A stretch of 13,918 nt of DNA from an uncultured Acetatifactor sp. (GCA_934394665.1 CAKRRS010000072.1:1-13918); one strand, 5' to 3'. Positions 5,511 to 13,918 are shown, numbered from the stretch's first letter. The notes: a model not told the origin generated them from the sequence alone. Numbers and translations: made by a program.

Positions 5511-8225
5511 ATGAGTCAGAAATTAGTATTGATCGACGGTCATAGTATTTTGAACAGAGCGTTTTACGGAGTGCCGGATCTGAGTAATGCGGAAGGTCTG
5601 CATACAAACGCAATCTATGGTTTTTTGAATATTATGTTTAAAATATTGGAAGAAGAGAAGCCGGAGTATCTCGCAGTTGCTTTTGATGTGCATGCCCCGA
5701 CTTTTCGCCATAAAATGTATGAGGCCTATAAGGGGACGAGAAAACCCATGCCGGAGGAACTGAAGGAACAGGTGCCGGTGATGAAGGAAGTCCTGAAAGC
5801 CATGCAGATTACGATCATGGAGCAGGCAGGACTGGAGGCGGATGACATTCTGGGGACACTTGCAAAGAAGGCGGAACAGGCAGGGATGGAAGTGTCACTG
5901 GTATCCGGTGACAGGGATCTTCTGCAGATCGCGACAGACCACATTAAGATCCGCATTCCGAAGACGAAGCAGGGCAGAACCGAGATCGAAGATTATTATG
6001 CAAAAGATGTACAGGCGGCTTATCAGGTGACGCCCTTACAGTTTATCGAACTGAAGGCACTGATGGGAGATACTGCCGATAATATTCCCGGGGTTCCGAA
6101 AGTCGGAGAGAAAACGGCACAGGCACTGATGGTGGAATACGGCTCATTAGACAATATTTATGCCCATGTGGATGAAATTTCCAAGAAAAGTATCAGAGAG
6201 TCGCTGATTGCGCATAAAGATCTGGCGGATTTGAGTAAGACGCTGGCGACCATTAAGACGGACTGCAATCTGCAGTTGGATTATGAAAAAGCAAAGGCAG
6301 AAGGATTTTATACCCCGGAGGCTTATACGTTATGTAAGCGTCTGGAATTCAAAAATCTGTTGACCAGATTTGAGAAGGATGCTGCTGCCACGGACGGAAA
6401 AATTGCGGAGACCTTCCGCTGCTGCAAGGACAAGCAGGAATTTTTACTTATGTTAGAGAAGGCGGAAAAGCTTTCACAGGTGGGACTATGGCTTCTGACG
6501 GAACAGAAAGCGGAGTCCAAACAGGAGCAGCTGTTAAGCGTTGCACTTTCTCTGTCGGATGAAGAGACCGTATGTTATGCACCGAAGATGGAAGAAGAAC
6601 CGCAGGGGCAGTTAAGTCTGTTTGAAGAGGTGCGGGAGACAGTGGATGAGACTGCAGAGATCGTCTCGGCAGTACGCCGGTTTTCCGGTGCAGATAACCG
6701 CATGATCGGTACCTTTGATGTGAAGCGACAGTATGACTATCTGGATCAGCGTACCACGACTCATTATTTTGATGTACTGATTGCCGCTTATTTATTGAAT
6801 CCTCTGAAAAATGATTATGATCCGGAAGCCATTGCATCCGAACACTTAGGACTTATGATCCCCGGCAGGGCAGAAATTTTCGGGAAAAAGGATCTGAAAA
6901 CGCTGCTTGCGGAAGATCCGGAGAAAGCAATGGAATACGCCTGCTACGGCGCCTATATTTCCAGAAAAGGAATTTCCGTGCTTACAGAGAAGCTGGAAGC
7001 AAGCGATATGCGGAAACTGATGGAAGAGATAGAGATGCCGCTGTCACTGGTACTCTATGATATGCAAAAAGAGGGTGTGGCCGTTAAGCGGGAAGAACTG
7101 AAAGCCTACGGAGATGCCCTGGTTGCCAGAATTGATGAATTGGAGAGGTCAATTCATGAACAGGCAGGCTGTGATTTTAACATCAATTCGCCGAAGCAGC
7201 TGGGAGAGGTATTGTTTGAGACCATGCAGCTTCCGGGTGGGAAAAAGACGAAAACAGGCTATTCCACGGCAGCAGATGTGCTGGAAAAACTGTCCGGGGA
7301 GCACAAAATCGTCCGGGAGATTCTGGAGTATCGCGGTCTGACCAAATTGAAGTCCACCTATGCTGACGGACTGACAAACTATATTGAAAAAGACGGCAGA
7401 ATTCATACGAGTTTTAACCAGACGATCACAGCCACGGGACGTATCAGTTCCACGGAGCCGAATCTGCAGAACATTCCCATGCGTATGGAATTGGGAAGGC
7501 AGATCCGGAAAGTATTTGTCCCCAGAGAGGGCTATGAATTTATGGATGCGGATTATTCCCAGATCGAACTGCGTGTCCTGGCGCATATGTCCGGAGATGA
7601 ACAGCTGATCGATGCCTACAGACAGGAAGAGGATATTCACCGCATTACGGCATCCAAAGTATTCCATACGCCGTTTGAGGAAGTCACGGATACGCAGAGA
7701 CGGAATGCAAAAGCGGTGAACTTCGGTATCGTCTACGGCATCAGTTCCTTCGGTCTGAGCCAGGATCTGAGCATCAGTAAAAAGGAAGCTGCGCAGTATA
7801 TTGAACAATATTTTGCAACGTATCCTAAAGTAAAGGAATTTATTGATAAGCTGGTTGCAGATGCAAAAGAAAAAGGATATACGGAGACGATGTTCGGCAG
7901 AAGACGTCCGATTCCGGAATTGTCATCTTCGAATTTCATGCAGAGATCTTTCGGAGAGCGTGTTGCCATGAATGCACCGATTCAGGGAACGGCTGCAGAC
8001 ATTATCAAAATAGCCATGATCAAGGTATGGAAGGCTCTGAAGGAAGAGGGACTGAAATCCCGTCTGATCTTACAAGTGCACGATGAACTTTTGATTGAGA
8101 CGGCGCTGGAAGAAGAAGCACGGGTAAGAGAAATTCTGGCAGAGAACATGAAGTCCGCGGCAGATCTGGCGGTGACACTTGAGATCGATCTGCACACGGG
8201 AAAAGACTGGTACGAGGCAAAATAA
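5511..8225 (+). CDS. polA: DNA polymerase I
   Basis: A 904-residue family A polymerase for Okazaki-fragment maturation and repair. The N-terminal 5'-3' nuclease domain (about 1-290) has metal-binding acidic clusters: EADDILG (109-115), SGDRDLL (132-138) and GDTADNIPG (186-194) leading into a helix-hairpin-helix. The middle domain (about 300-490) keeps the 3'-5' exonuclease fold but not its catalytic acids. The DxE motif is replaced by LTE, the second-motif Asp region reads VKRQYDYL, and the third motif reads YACYGAY where E. coli has YAAEDAD. Proofreading is therefore predicted absent, as in Bacillus Pol I. Polymerase motifs are intact: A (D681 in DYSQIELR), B (RRNAKAVNFGIVYG, 730-743, with K734) and C (HDE, 857-859). 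AGGAG (5501-5505) lies 5 nt before the ATG. The stop codon directly abuts the coaE start. Confidence 0.98.
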   Translation: MSQKLVLIDGHSILNRAFYGVPDLSNAEGLHTNAIYGFLNIMFKILEEEKPEYLAVAFDVHAPTFRHKMYEAYKGTRKPMPEELKEQVPVMKEVLKAMQITIMEQAGLEADDILGTLAKKAEQAGMEVSLVSGDRDLLQIATDHIKIRIPKTKQGRTEIEDYYAKDVQAAYQVTPLQFIELKALMGDTADNIPGVPKVGEKTAQALMVEYGSLDNIYAHVDEISKKSIRESLIAHKDLADLSKTLATIKTDCNLQLDYEKAKAEGFYTPEAYTLCKRLEFKNLLTRFEKDAAATDGKIAETFRCCKDKQEFLLMLEKAEKLSQVGLWLLTEQKAESKQEQLLSVALSLSDEETVCYAPKMEEEPQGQLSLFEEVRETVDETAEIVSAVRRFSGADNRMIGTFDVKRQYDYLDQRTTTHYFDVLIAAYLLNPLKNDYDPEAIASEHLGLMIPGRAEIFGKKDLKTLLAEDPEKAMEYACYGAYISRKGISVLTEKLEASDMRKLMEEIEMPLSLVLYDMQKEGVAVKREELKAYGDALVARIDELERSIHEQAGCDFNINSPKQLGEVLFETMQLPGGKKTKTGYSTAADVLEKLSGEHKIVREILEYRGLTKLKSTYADGLTNYIEKDGRIHTSFNQTITATGRISSTEPNLQNIPMRMELGRQIRKVFVPREGYEFMDADYSQIELRVLAHMSGDEQLIDAYRQEEDIHRITASKVFHTPFEEVTDTQRRNAKAVNFGIVYGISSFGLSQDLSISKKEAAQYIEQYFATYPKVKEFIDKLVADAKEKGYTETMFGRRRPIPELSSSNFMQRSFGERVAMNAPIQGTAADIIKIAMIKVWKALKEEGLKSRLILQVHDELLIETALEEEARVREILAENMKSAADLAVTLEIDLHTGKDWYEAK

Positions 8226-8831
8226 ATGCGATTTATAGGAATTACCGGCGGCGTCGGTGCCGGCAAAACGGAGATTTTAAAATATATCGGACAGCATTAT
8301 AAATGCGAGATTTATCTGGCGGATGATATCGGACATAAAGTGAAAGAGCCGGGCACGGAAGGCTACGCGGCGCTGGTGGAGCTGCTTGGCAGTAAGATTC
8401 TGGATACAGACGGACAAATCAACAAAACTGCGATGGCTGCAAAGATTTTTGCGGATCCCAGGCTGCTTACAAAGGTAAATGAGATCATTCATCCGGCGGT
8501 GAAAAAATATCTTGCCGATCGCTTTGCGGAGGCAGGAAGACGCGGTGATGTGGAACTGTTTTTCGTGGAGGCGGCGCTTCTGATCGAGAACGGATTCGGC
8601 GAAGTCGTGGATGAAATGTGGTATATCTATGCAAGGGAAGATGTCCGCAGGAGAAGACTTTCCGCAAACAGAGGATATTCTCAGGAGAAAATCGAGAGAA
8701 TCCTATCCTCGCAATTATCGGAAGAAGAGTTTCGGAAAAATTGTGACTTTGTGATTGATAACAGTGACAGTCTGGAAGACAGTTACAGACAGATCAGACA
8801 GAAACTGGAGGCTTATACATGGAGGGAGTAA
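8226..8831 (+). CDS. coaE: Dephospho-CoA kinase
   Basis: A 201-residue P-loop kinase (EC 2.7.1.24) catalysing the last step of CoA synthesis, ATP-dependent phosphorylation of the 3'-hydroxyl of dephospho-CoA. The Walker A loop is GGVGAGKT (8-15). A DD pair follows in LADDIGH, the substrate region carries AALLIENGFGE, and the lid region is RRRRLSANRGYSQEKIERILSSQ. The C-terminal CDFVIDNSDS matches the usual ADxVIxNxG pattern. Length is typical (about 200). The start codon immediately follows the polA stop; GAGG inside the polA end (8214-8217) is 8 nt upstream, so translation is probably coupled. The polA-coaE adjacency is common in Firmicutes. Its own end overlaps the next gene by 13 nt. Confidence 0.96.
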   Translation: MRFIGITGGVGAGKTEILKYIGQHYKCEIYLADDIGHKVKEPGTEGYAALVELLGSKILDTDGQINKTAMAAKIFADPRLLTKVNEIIHPAVKKYLADRFAEAGRRGDVELFFVEAALLIENGFGEVVDEMWYIYAREDVRRRRLSANRGYSQEKIERILSSQLSEEEFRKNCDFVIDNSDSLEDSYRQIRQKLEAYTWRE

Positions 8832-11101
8832 AGGAAAAACAGGGACAGCTGGTATTCGGCCTGGATATCGGTACGAGAAGTATAGTCGGTACCGTGGGAT
8901 ATTTAAACGCAGGAAAATTCCATGTGCTTGCGCAGTGTTCTCAAGAGCATGAGACCAGAGCCATGCTGGATGGTCAGATTCATGATATCGGTAAGGTCGC
9001 AGAGACCATATCCCGGGTGAAGGAGCAGTTGGCAGAGAATCTGGGCAGAGAGCTTACAGATGTCTGTATTGCGGCGGCAGGTCGTGTCCTCAGAACAGTA
9101 ACGACCTATGTGGAACATACCTTTGAGAACGAACGCGAGGTGACTAGGGAAGATGTCTATGCCCTGTGTACCATGGGCGTCGAAAAGGCATACGAAGAGT
9201 TCCAAAACAGTAACCTTGACACGGATATGAAGTTTTATTGCGTGGGCTATACGCCGATGCGTTATTATATGAACGGCTATCAGATGGGAAATCTGGAAGG
9301 ACACAAAGCGAAAACCATTGCCGTGGATTTGATCGCTACGTTCCTTCCTGATGACGTGGTGGACGGATTGTATAAAGCGGTGGAAACCGCAGGACTGCAT
9401 GTGGCAAATCTGACACTGGAGCCGATTGCCGCCATTCAGGTGGCCATTCCGGAAAAATTCCGTATGCTGAATATGGCGTTGGTGGATGTCGGTGCGGGAA
9501 CCAGCGATATTTCTATCACAAAAGAGGGGACGATCACGGCTTACGGCATGATCCCCGTGGCAGGAGACAGCCTGACGGATATTCTGGTGCAACATTGCCT
9601 CGTGGAATTCGAAGTGGCAGAACAGATCAAGAGAAAATGCAGAACCCAGGAGATCATTGAATATGAAGATATCATGGGATTACCGCAGACAATTACCGCA
9701 AGTGAAGTGTTGGAACTGTTAGATCCCGAGATTGACAGGATGACCCAGATGGTATCGGATACGATCAAGGAGCTGAACGGAGACAAACCGGTGAGTGCAG
9801 TGTTCGTTGTCGGCGGTGGCGGCATGGTGCCCGGATATACCGAGAAACTGGCTGCCAAGCTTGGCATTGTGAAAGAACGTGTGGCCATCCGCGGACAGGA
9901 AGTCATGCAGACGATTGTATTCGAACTGGAAAATGCGAGAAAAGATGCCATGATGGTAACACCGATCGGTATCTGCTTAAGCTATTATGTACAGAGCAAC
10001 AATTTTATCTTTGTAGAATTTAACGGTGAGAGAATCAAGCTTTACGATAATGGAAAACTGTCTGTGACGGACGCAGCCATGCAGACACAGTTCCCGAACG
10101 ACCGACTGTTCCCCAGAAGGGGAGAAGCGCTGCTTTTTACCGTAAACGGTAAGACACGTATGGTCAGAGGTGAGCAGGGTGAGGCAGCAGTCATCCGTGT
10201 CAATGAAGAAGAAGCGGATATGTATACCAAGGTACATAACGGAGACCGTGTTGTGGTGACACCGTCTACGGAAGGTGCGGCAGCAGTACTGGAACTTGGA
10301 AAACTTCCGGAACTTGGAGATGCCTTGCAGGTCTATGTCAACGGTAAACAGATCAGCCTGCCGAAGACGGCACAGGTCAACGGACAGAGAGAAAATGAAT
10401 TTTACCGGATCTGTCAGAATGATGATATCAGGATTCAGAATTCCTATACGGTGAGAGAGATTGCGGAATTCCTGGATGTGACTTTGGGGGAAGATATCAA
10501 AGTCAATGACACGGCGGCACAGCCGGATACCAGAGTATATGAGCATTTCACGGTAAGCTGGGATATGGAGAAGCCGCTGCCTGAGGAGAGCGTCTTCGAT
10601 AAAATAACTGAGTCTGAGGAAAAATCGGAAGATCTTAGTGAAGAGAAAGAGGCTCGAATTCAGAAAGAAACGATTAAGGCGGCGTATTCGAGCGATTCTT
10701 TGTCAAAAAATACAATGGCAAAGTCAGAAACAAACGGCATGTCAGTAGGAACATCCGGTATAGCGATAGGGACAGAACATACGCAGGCAGGTACAGAAAC
10801 AGTGTCAGAGAGCTCACAAATAACCGGGCAGCCGGGGAAGAATCGGACGGATGACACAGAGATGAATCAGCCGCATGCGAATCAGCCTTATGCGCTGACC
10901 GTGATCGTGAATCATACGCCGGTCACTATGCAGGGAAAATCAGCATATGTATTCGTTGATGTCTTTGACTATATTGATTTTGACCTGAAGGCTTCTGCCG
11001 GCAGATCCATTGTGACGAACTTAAATGGCCGGCCGGCACAGTATATGGAGACATTGCATGAGGGCGATACCATTGAAATATATTGGAAGAGTGCACACTA
11101 A
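8819..11101 (+). CDS. FtsA-like actin-fold ATPase with long C-terminal extension
   Basis: A 760-residue protein of the FtsA/actin-like ATPase superfamily. Nucleotide-binding motifs are FGLDIGTRS (13-21, phosphate 1), DVGAGTSD (223-230, phosphate 2) and VVGGGG (330-335, adenosine). An SHS2/1C-like insertion fits residues about 85-200. FtsA proteins usually have about 420 residues; here the actin-like core (about 1-375) is followed by a beta-rich region (about 376-585), a low-complexity Ser/Thr/Glu linker (586-690) and a compact terminal domain (691-760, with YVFVDVFDYIDFDL and GDTIEIYW). The C-terminal amphipathic helix by which FtsA binds membrane is not apparent, and no ftsZ is adjacent. It may therefore be a divergent division or shape protein rather than the canonical FtsA. 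The ATG lies inside coaE (13-nt overlap), with GGAGG at 8807-8811, 7 nt upstream. Superfamily firm; role unknown. Confidence 0.82.
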   Translation: MEGVKEKQGQLVFGLDIGTRSIVGTVGYLNAGKFHVLAQCSQEHETRAMLDGQIHDIGKVAETISRVKEQLAENLGRELTDVCIAAAGRVLRTVTTYVEHTFENEREVTREDVYALCTMGVEKAYEEFQNSNLDTDMKFYCVGYTPMRYYMNGYQMGNLEGHKAKTIAVDLIATFLPDDVVDGLYKAVETAGLHVANLTLEPIAAIQVAIPEKFRMLNMALVDVGAGTSDISITKEGTITAYGMIPVAGDSLTDILVQHCLVEFEVAEQIKRKCRTQEIIEYEDIMGLPQTITASEVLELLDPEIDRMTQMVSDTIKELNGDKPVSAVFVVGGGGMVPGYTEKLAAKLGIVKERVAIRGQEVMQTIVFELENARKDAMMVTPIGICLSYYVQSNNFIFVEFNGERIKLYDNGKLSVTDAAMQTQFPNDRLFPRRGEALLFTVNGKTRMVRGEQGEAAVIRVNEEEADMYTKVHNGDRVVVTPSTEGAAAVLELGKLPELGDALQVYVNGKQISLPKTAQVNGQRENEFYRICQNDDIRIQNSYTVREIAEFLDVTLGEDIKVNDTAAQPDTRVYEHFTVSWDMEKPLPEESVFDKITESEEKSEDLSEEKEARIQKETIKAAYSSDSLSKNTMAKSETNGMSVGTSGIAIGTEHTQAGTETVSESSQITGQPGKNRTDDTEMNQPHANQPYALTVIVNHTPVTMQGKSAYVFVDVFDYIDFDLKASAGRSIVTNLNGRPAQYMETLHEGDTIEIYWKSAH

Positions 11102-11152
11102 ACGATAATGCAATAGTTGCCAAGAAGAAAAACGAAAAGAGATTAGCGGAAT

Positions 11153-11953
11153 ATGAGATTATGTAGTATTGCCAGCGGCAGCAGCGGCAATTGTATTTAT
11201 GTGGGATCGGAAGCTACGCATTTGCTGGTGGATGTGGGAATCAGCGGCAAGAGAGCGGAGGCCGGTCTGAACAGTCTGGGAATTACCGGAAGGGATCTGG
11301 ACGGCATTCTTGTGACCCATGAACACATGGATCATGTGGCAGGCCTGGGTGTTATGGCGAGAAAATACGGAGTACCGATTTATGCGACAGCGGGAACTCT
11401 GGAAGAGATTCAGAAGATGGGAAATCTTGGGAAAATAGATCCGGGACTGTTCCGTGCAGTCAGAGAAGACGAAAAATTGACGATTAAGGATCTGACAGTG
11501 AATCCTATGAAAATTTCCCATGATGCGGCGCAACCGGTGGGATACCGGATCGCTTACGGAGATAAGAAGATTGGGATATGTACTGACCTTGGGGGGTACA
11601 ATGATTATACCGTGGAGTGCCTGAAAGGAATGGACGCGTTGCTGTTGGAGGCTAATCACGATGTGAAAATGCTGCAGGTGGGACCGTATCCTTATTATCT
11701 GAAGCAGAGAATTCTGGGGGAGAAAGGACATCTTTCCAATGAAAATTCGGGGAAACTGCTTTGTCGTATTTTACATGACAAGCTGCAGACCATTGTGCTG
11801 GGACATCTCAGCAAAGAAAATAATCTTCCGGAGCTTGCCTACGAGGCAGTGCGGATGGAGATCACCATGGGGGAGAATCCTTACTGCGCGGAGGATTTCC
11901 GGATGCTGGTGGCTGACAGGAGTGACGTGTCTCCCGTAATCAATATTGCGTAA
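11153..11953 (+). CDS. MBL-fold metallo-hydrolase, YycJ/WalJ-like
   Basis: A 266-residue metallo-beta-lactamase-fold hydrolase. The opening CSIASGSSGNCIYV (4-17) is characteristic of the YycJ/WalJ group. Metal ligands are H56, H58, D60 and H61 (THEHMDH), with further likely ligands at H123, D145 and H218 (LGHLS); EANHD (166-170) is also typical. The protein appears cytoplasmic. YycJ/WalJ of Bacilli is encoded in the walRK two-component operon and has been linked to DNA metabolism. Here it sits 51 nt downstream of the FtsA-like gene in the polA-coaE operon, with no walRK nearby, which agrees with a DNA-related job (inference). The ribosome site is weak (GCGGA close to the ATG, or AAAGAGA further up). 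No clear terminator follows. Confidence 0.87.
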   Translation: MRLCSIASGSSGNCIYVGSEATHLLVDVGISGKRAEAGLNSLGITGRDLDGILVTHEHMDHVAGLGVMARKYGVPIYATAGTLEEIQKMGNLGKIDPGLFRAVREDEKLTIKDLTVNPMKISHDAAQPVGYRIAYGDKKIGICTDLGGYNDYTVECLKGMDALLLEANHDVKMLQVGPYPYYLKQRILGEKGHLSNENSGKLLCRILHDKLQTIVLGHLSKENNLPELAYEAVRMEITMGENPYCAEDFRMLVADRSDVSPVINIA

Positions 11954-12029
11954 TGGTTTAAGACACAATCTATAGAGTCATGGGCAGAGCTTGAACGAGA
12001 AGGCTAAGATGTTCTTTGTATAAAACAGG

Positions 12030-12058
12030 TTGCAAATTGTTGAAAAGTGTAGTTAAAT
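12030..12058 (+). promoter_or_regulatory. Candidate promoter of the UPF0237-UPF0210 pair
   Basis: TTGCAA (12030-12035) and TTAAAT (12053-12058) are 17 nt apart in the AT-rich 205-nt gap after the MBL hydrolase gene. A small inverted repeat, TTCCGG / CCGGAA (12083-12088 / 12095-12100), lies in the resulting leader. The -10 is poor, so read-through from the upstream operon remains possible. Nothing else is recognisable in this gap. Confidence 0.35.
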
Positions 12059-12158
12059 AGAAAAAAATAATGATTCTGTCGATTCCGGAAATTGCCGGAA
12101 ATAGGAAAGAAGCATTAAAATAAAAAGCATGGAAGGCATGCGGAAAATGAGGGCGATT

Positions 12159-12431
12159 ATGAAAAAAACAATTATTACGGTAGTAGGCAAAGACACAGTA
12201 GGTATTATCGCAAAGGTATGTACGTATCTTGCGGAAAACGGCATTAACATCCTGGATATTTCCCAGACCATCGTACAGGGATACTTCAATATGATGATGA
12301 TCGTTGATACCAACCAGATGAAGAAGCCTTTGGGAAATATGGCGGATGAACTGAATGCTCTCGGCGAAGAAATCGGTGTAGTAATCAAGTGCCAGAAGGA
12401 AGAAATCTTTGACAAGATGCATCGTATTTAA
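12159..12431 (+). CDS. ACT-domain protein, UPF0237 family
   Basis: A 90-residue protein made of essentially one ACT domain (ITVVGKDTVGIIAKVCTYL onward), the ligand-binding regulatory fold usually seen sensing amino acids. I chose the ATG at 12159 because GAGGG (12149-12153) precedes it by 5 nt and MKKTIITVVGKD matches the normal family start. In-frame ATGs at 12129, 12138 and 12147 would add up to 10 residues without a good ribosome site. Stand-alone UPF0237 proteins are commonly encoded next to UPF0210 proteins, as here (46-nt gap). This suggests the ACT protein regulates or complexes with its partner, but no ligand or function is established to my knowledge. Confidence 0.9.
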   Translation: MKKTIITVVGKDTVGIIAKVCTYLAENGINILDISQTIVQGYFNMMMIVDTNQMKKPLGNMADELNALGEEIGVVIKCQKEEIFDKMHRI

Positions 12432-12477
12432 GGATATCATTAGAGAATAAGACGACATTAGACAGATAGGAGCCGTA

Positions 12478-13842
12478 ATGATTAATTTATATGAAGTAAC
12501 AGAAACAAATAAGATGATCGAGGAAGAGAACCTGGATGTACGAACGATTACCCTGGGCATCAGCCTGTTAGACTGTATTGATTCCGATCTCGATAAATTA
12601 AACGAGAAGATTTATCATAAAATTTATGAAGCTGCCAAGGATCTGGTGAAGACCGGAGAGGAAATTTCCAGAGAATTCGGTATCCCTATTGTAAATAAAA
12701 GAATTTCTGTAACGCCGATTGCCCTGATCGGTGGGGCAGCATGCCATACCATTGAAGACTTTGCCAGTATTGCAAAGACTTTGGATAAGGTAGCACATGA
12801 AGTGGGAGTGAATTTCCTGGGCGGCTATTCTGCACTGGTAAGCAAAGGCATGACTCCTGCGGATGAACTGCTGATCCGTTCGATTCCCCTTGCATTATCC
12901 ACCACAGAGCGCGTATGCAGTTCCGTAAATCTGGGATCTACCAAGACCGGTATTAACATGGATGCGGTGAAGCTGATGGGTGAAATGGTCAAGGAGACCG
13001 CAGAATATACCAAAGAAGATGATTCTCTGGGATGTGCAAAACTGGTAGTATTCTGTAATGCGCCGGATGATAATCCTTTCATGGCCGGAGCTTTCCATGG
13101 CGTGACAGAAGCAGACAAGATCATCAATGTCGGTGTCAGTGGCCCCGGCGTAGTTAAGACAGCATTGGAAAAGGTACGTGGCGAGAATTTCGAAGTGCTC
13201 TGTGAGACCATTAAGAAGACAGCATTCAAGGTGACCCGTGTAGGTCAGCTGGTAGCACAGGAAGCTTCCAGAATGCTAAAGGTTCCTTTTGGTATCGTGG
13301 ATCTGTCCCTGGCTCCCACACCTGCCATCGGTGACAGCGTAGCGGATATTCTCTGTGAGATCGGTCTGGAACATGCCGGAGCGCCCGGAACCACAGCAGC
13401 ACTTGCATTGTTAAATGATCAGGTGAAAAAGGGCGGTGTTATGGCATCCTCTTATGTTGGAGGATTGAGCGGCGCATTCATTCCTGTCAGCGAAGACCAG
13501 GGAATGATCGATGCAGTGAATGCAGGCGCCCTCACCATCGAAAAACTGGAAGCAATGACCTGTGTATGCTCTGTGGGTCTTGACATGATCGCCATTCCCG
13601 GCGACACCAAAGCGACTACCATCTCCGGTATCATTGCGGATGAAATGGCCATCGGTATGGTGAATCAGAAGACCACCGCAGTCAGAATTATTCCGGTCAT
13701 CGGAAAAGGAGTGGGAGAGACCGTAGAATTCGGCGGCCTGTTGGGATATGCCCCGATTATGCCGGTAAATACCTTCTCCTGCGATGCCTTTGTCAACAGA
13801 GGCGGACGTATTCCGGCACCAATTCATAGTTTTAAGAACTAA
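12478..13842 (+). CDS. UPF0210 (DUF711) 'PFL family' protein
   Basis: A 454-residue protein of the UPF0210/DUF711 family, full length (members are about 450). The family is called 'PFL-like' because a solved homologue resembles the glycyl-radical enzyme barrel. No canonical glycyl-radical motif (RVxG[FWY]) is seen; the C-terminus instead carries the family's RGGRIPAPI (441-449). Other conserved stretches are [17 protein letters not shown] in the middle and a Cys pair in [16 protein letters not shown] (C362, C364). No signal peptide or membrane segment is present, so it is cytoplasmic. AGGAG at 12468-12472 is 5 nt before ATG. It is encoded with the ACT-domain gene upstream, a conserved pairing. 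The reaction, if any, is unknown. Confidence 0.93.
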   Translation: MINLYEVTETNKMIEEENLDVRTITLGISLLDCIDSDLDKLNEKIYHKIYEAAKDLVKTGEEISREFGIPIVNKRISVTPIALIGGAACHTIEDFASIAKTLDKVAHEVGVNFLGGYSALVSKGMTPADELLIRSIPLALSTTERVCSSVNLGSTKTGINMDAVKLMGEMVKETAEYTKEDDSLGCAKLVVFCNAPDDNPFMAGAFHGVTEADKIINVGVSGPGVVKTALEKVRGENFEVLCETIKKTAFKVTRVGQLVAQEASRMLKVPFGIVDLSLAPTPAIGDSVADILCEIGLEHAGAPGTTAALALLNDQVKKGGVMASSYVGGLSGAFIPVSEDQGMIDAVNAGALTIEKLEAMTCVCSVGLDMIAIPGDTKATTISGIIADEMAIGMVNQKTTAVRIIPVIGKGVGETVEFGGLLGYAPIMPVNTFSCDAFVNRGGRIPAPIHSFKN

Positions 13843-13843
13843 A

Positions 13844-13905
13844 TTGAAAGTTAGTTAAGCAAAGGGACGAACTCCCGGAACGAACAGAATGCCTTCTGGC
13901 AGCTG
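13844..13905 (+). repeat. Hairpin-forming interspersed repeat, copy 2
   Basis: This copy starts 1 nt after the UPF0210 stop codon and is inverted relative to the copy at 56-123. Positions 13857-13900 match that copy (read on its minus strand) at 40 of 44 positions, and 13844-13857 match its flank at 12 of 14 after a 6-nt length difference. The left hairpin arm GAACTCCCGGAA (13869-13880) is identical. The right arm (13894-13905) has drifted, with three mismatches and one G-U, so the stem is weaker. It may mark or form the 3' end of the UPF0210 mRNA. Confidence 0.75.
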
Positions 13906-13918
13906 TAACGTCTACGAG

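Noticed and set aside
12129..12158. Longer start for the ACT-domain protein
   Set aside because: The extra residues do not fit the family start, and the best ribosome site belongs to the ATG at 12159.

Overview
The window reads as ordinary chromosome of a low-to-mid GC Gram-positive anaerobe of the class Clostridia, most likely Lachnospiraceae. This rests on strong AGGAG-type ribosome sites, sigma-A-like promoters, a DAP-dehydrogenase route to lysine and peptidoglycan, a proofreading-dead Pol I, and the gene order polA-coaE-FtsA-like-MBL hydrolase. The family assignment is inference from these features; no 16S gene is present. No phage, transposase, CRISPR array or plasmid gene is seen.

Region 1 (1-4540) is a diaminopimelate (DAP) module. 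A TrmB-type regulator with its own promoter (222-980) is followed by meso-DAP dehydrogenase ddh (1056-2039), DAP decarboxylase lysA (2067-3344) and, after a strong intercistronic hairpin, an S66-family LD-carboxypeptidase (3448-4491). The module ends at a bidirectional intrinsic terminator (4508-4539). Ddh makes meso-DAP, LysA converts it to lysine, and LD-carboxypeptidases act on cell-wall peptides, so the regulator may respond to DAP or lysine status (inference).

Region 2 (4541-5130) is a minus-strand island. It holds an unlisted 23-codon ORF (4569-4640) with four cysteines and a near-perfect Shine-Dalgarno, a purine-rich stretch, and a tRNA-Leu(CAA) gene with its own promoter and terminator.

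Region 3 (5182-11953) is a tightly packed plus-strand operon: a small membrane-anchored zinc-finger (zf-HC2-like) protein, polA, coaE, a 760-residue FtsA-like ATPase with an unusual C-terminal extension, and a YycJ/WalJ-type metallo-beta-lactamase-fold hydrolase. Several junctions abut or overlap, so translational coupling is likely.

Region 4 (12159-13842) is the conserved but functionally unassigned pair of an ACT-domain protein (UPF0237) and a UPF0210/DUF711 'PFL family' protein.

Two copies of a hairpin-forming repeat of about 60-70 nt lie in inverted orientation at the two ends of the window (56-123 and 13844-13905). I saw no dramatic new defence or mobile system. The best candidates for something undescribed are the Cys-rich micro-ORF, the FtsA-like protein with its terminal domain, the repeat family, and the link between a TrmB-type regulator and DAP metabolism.
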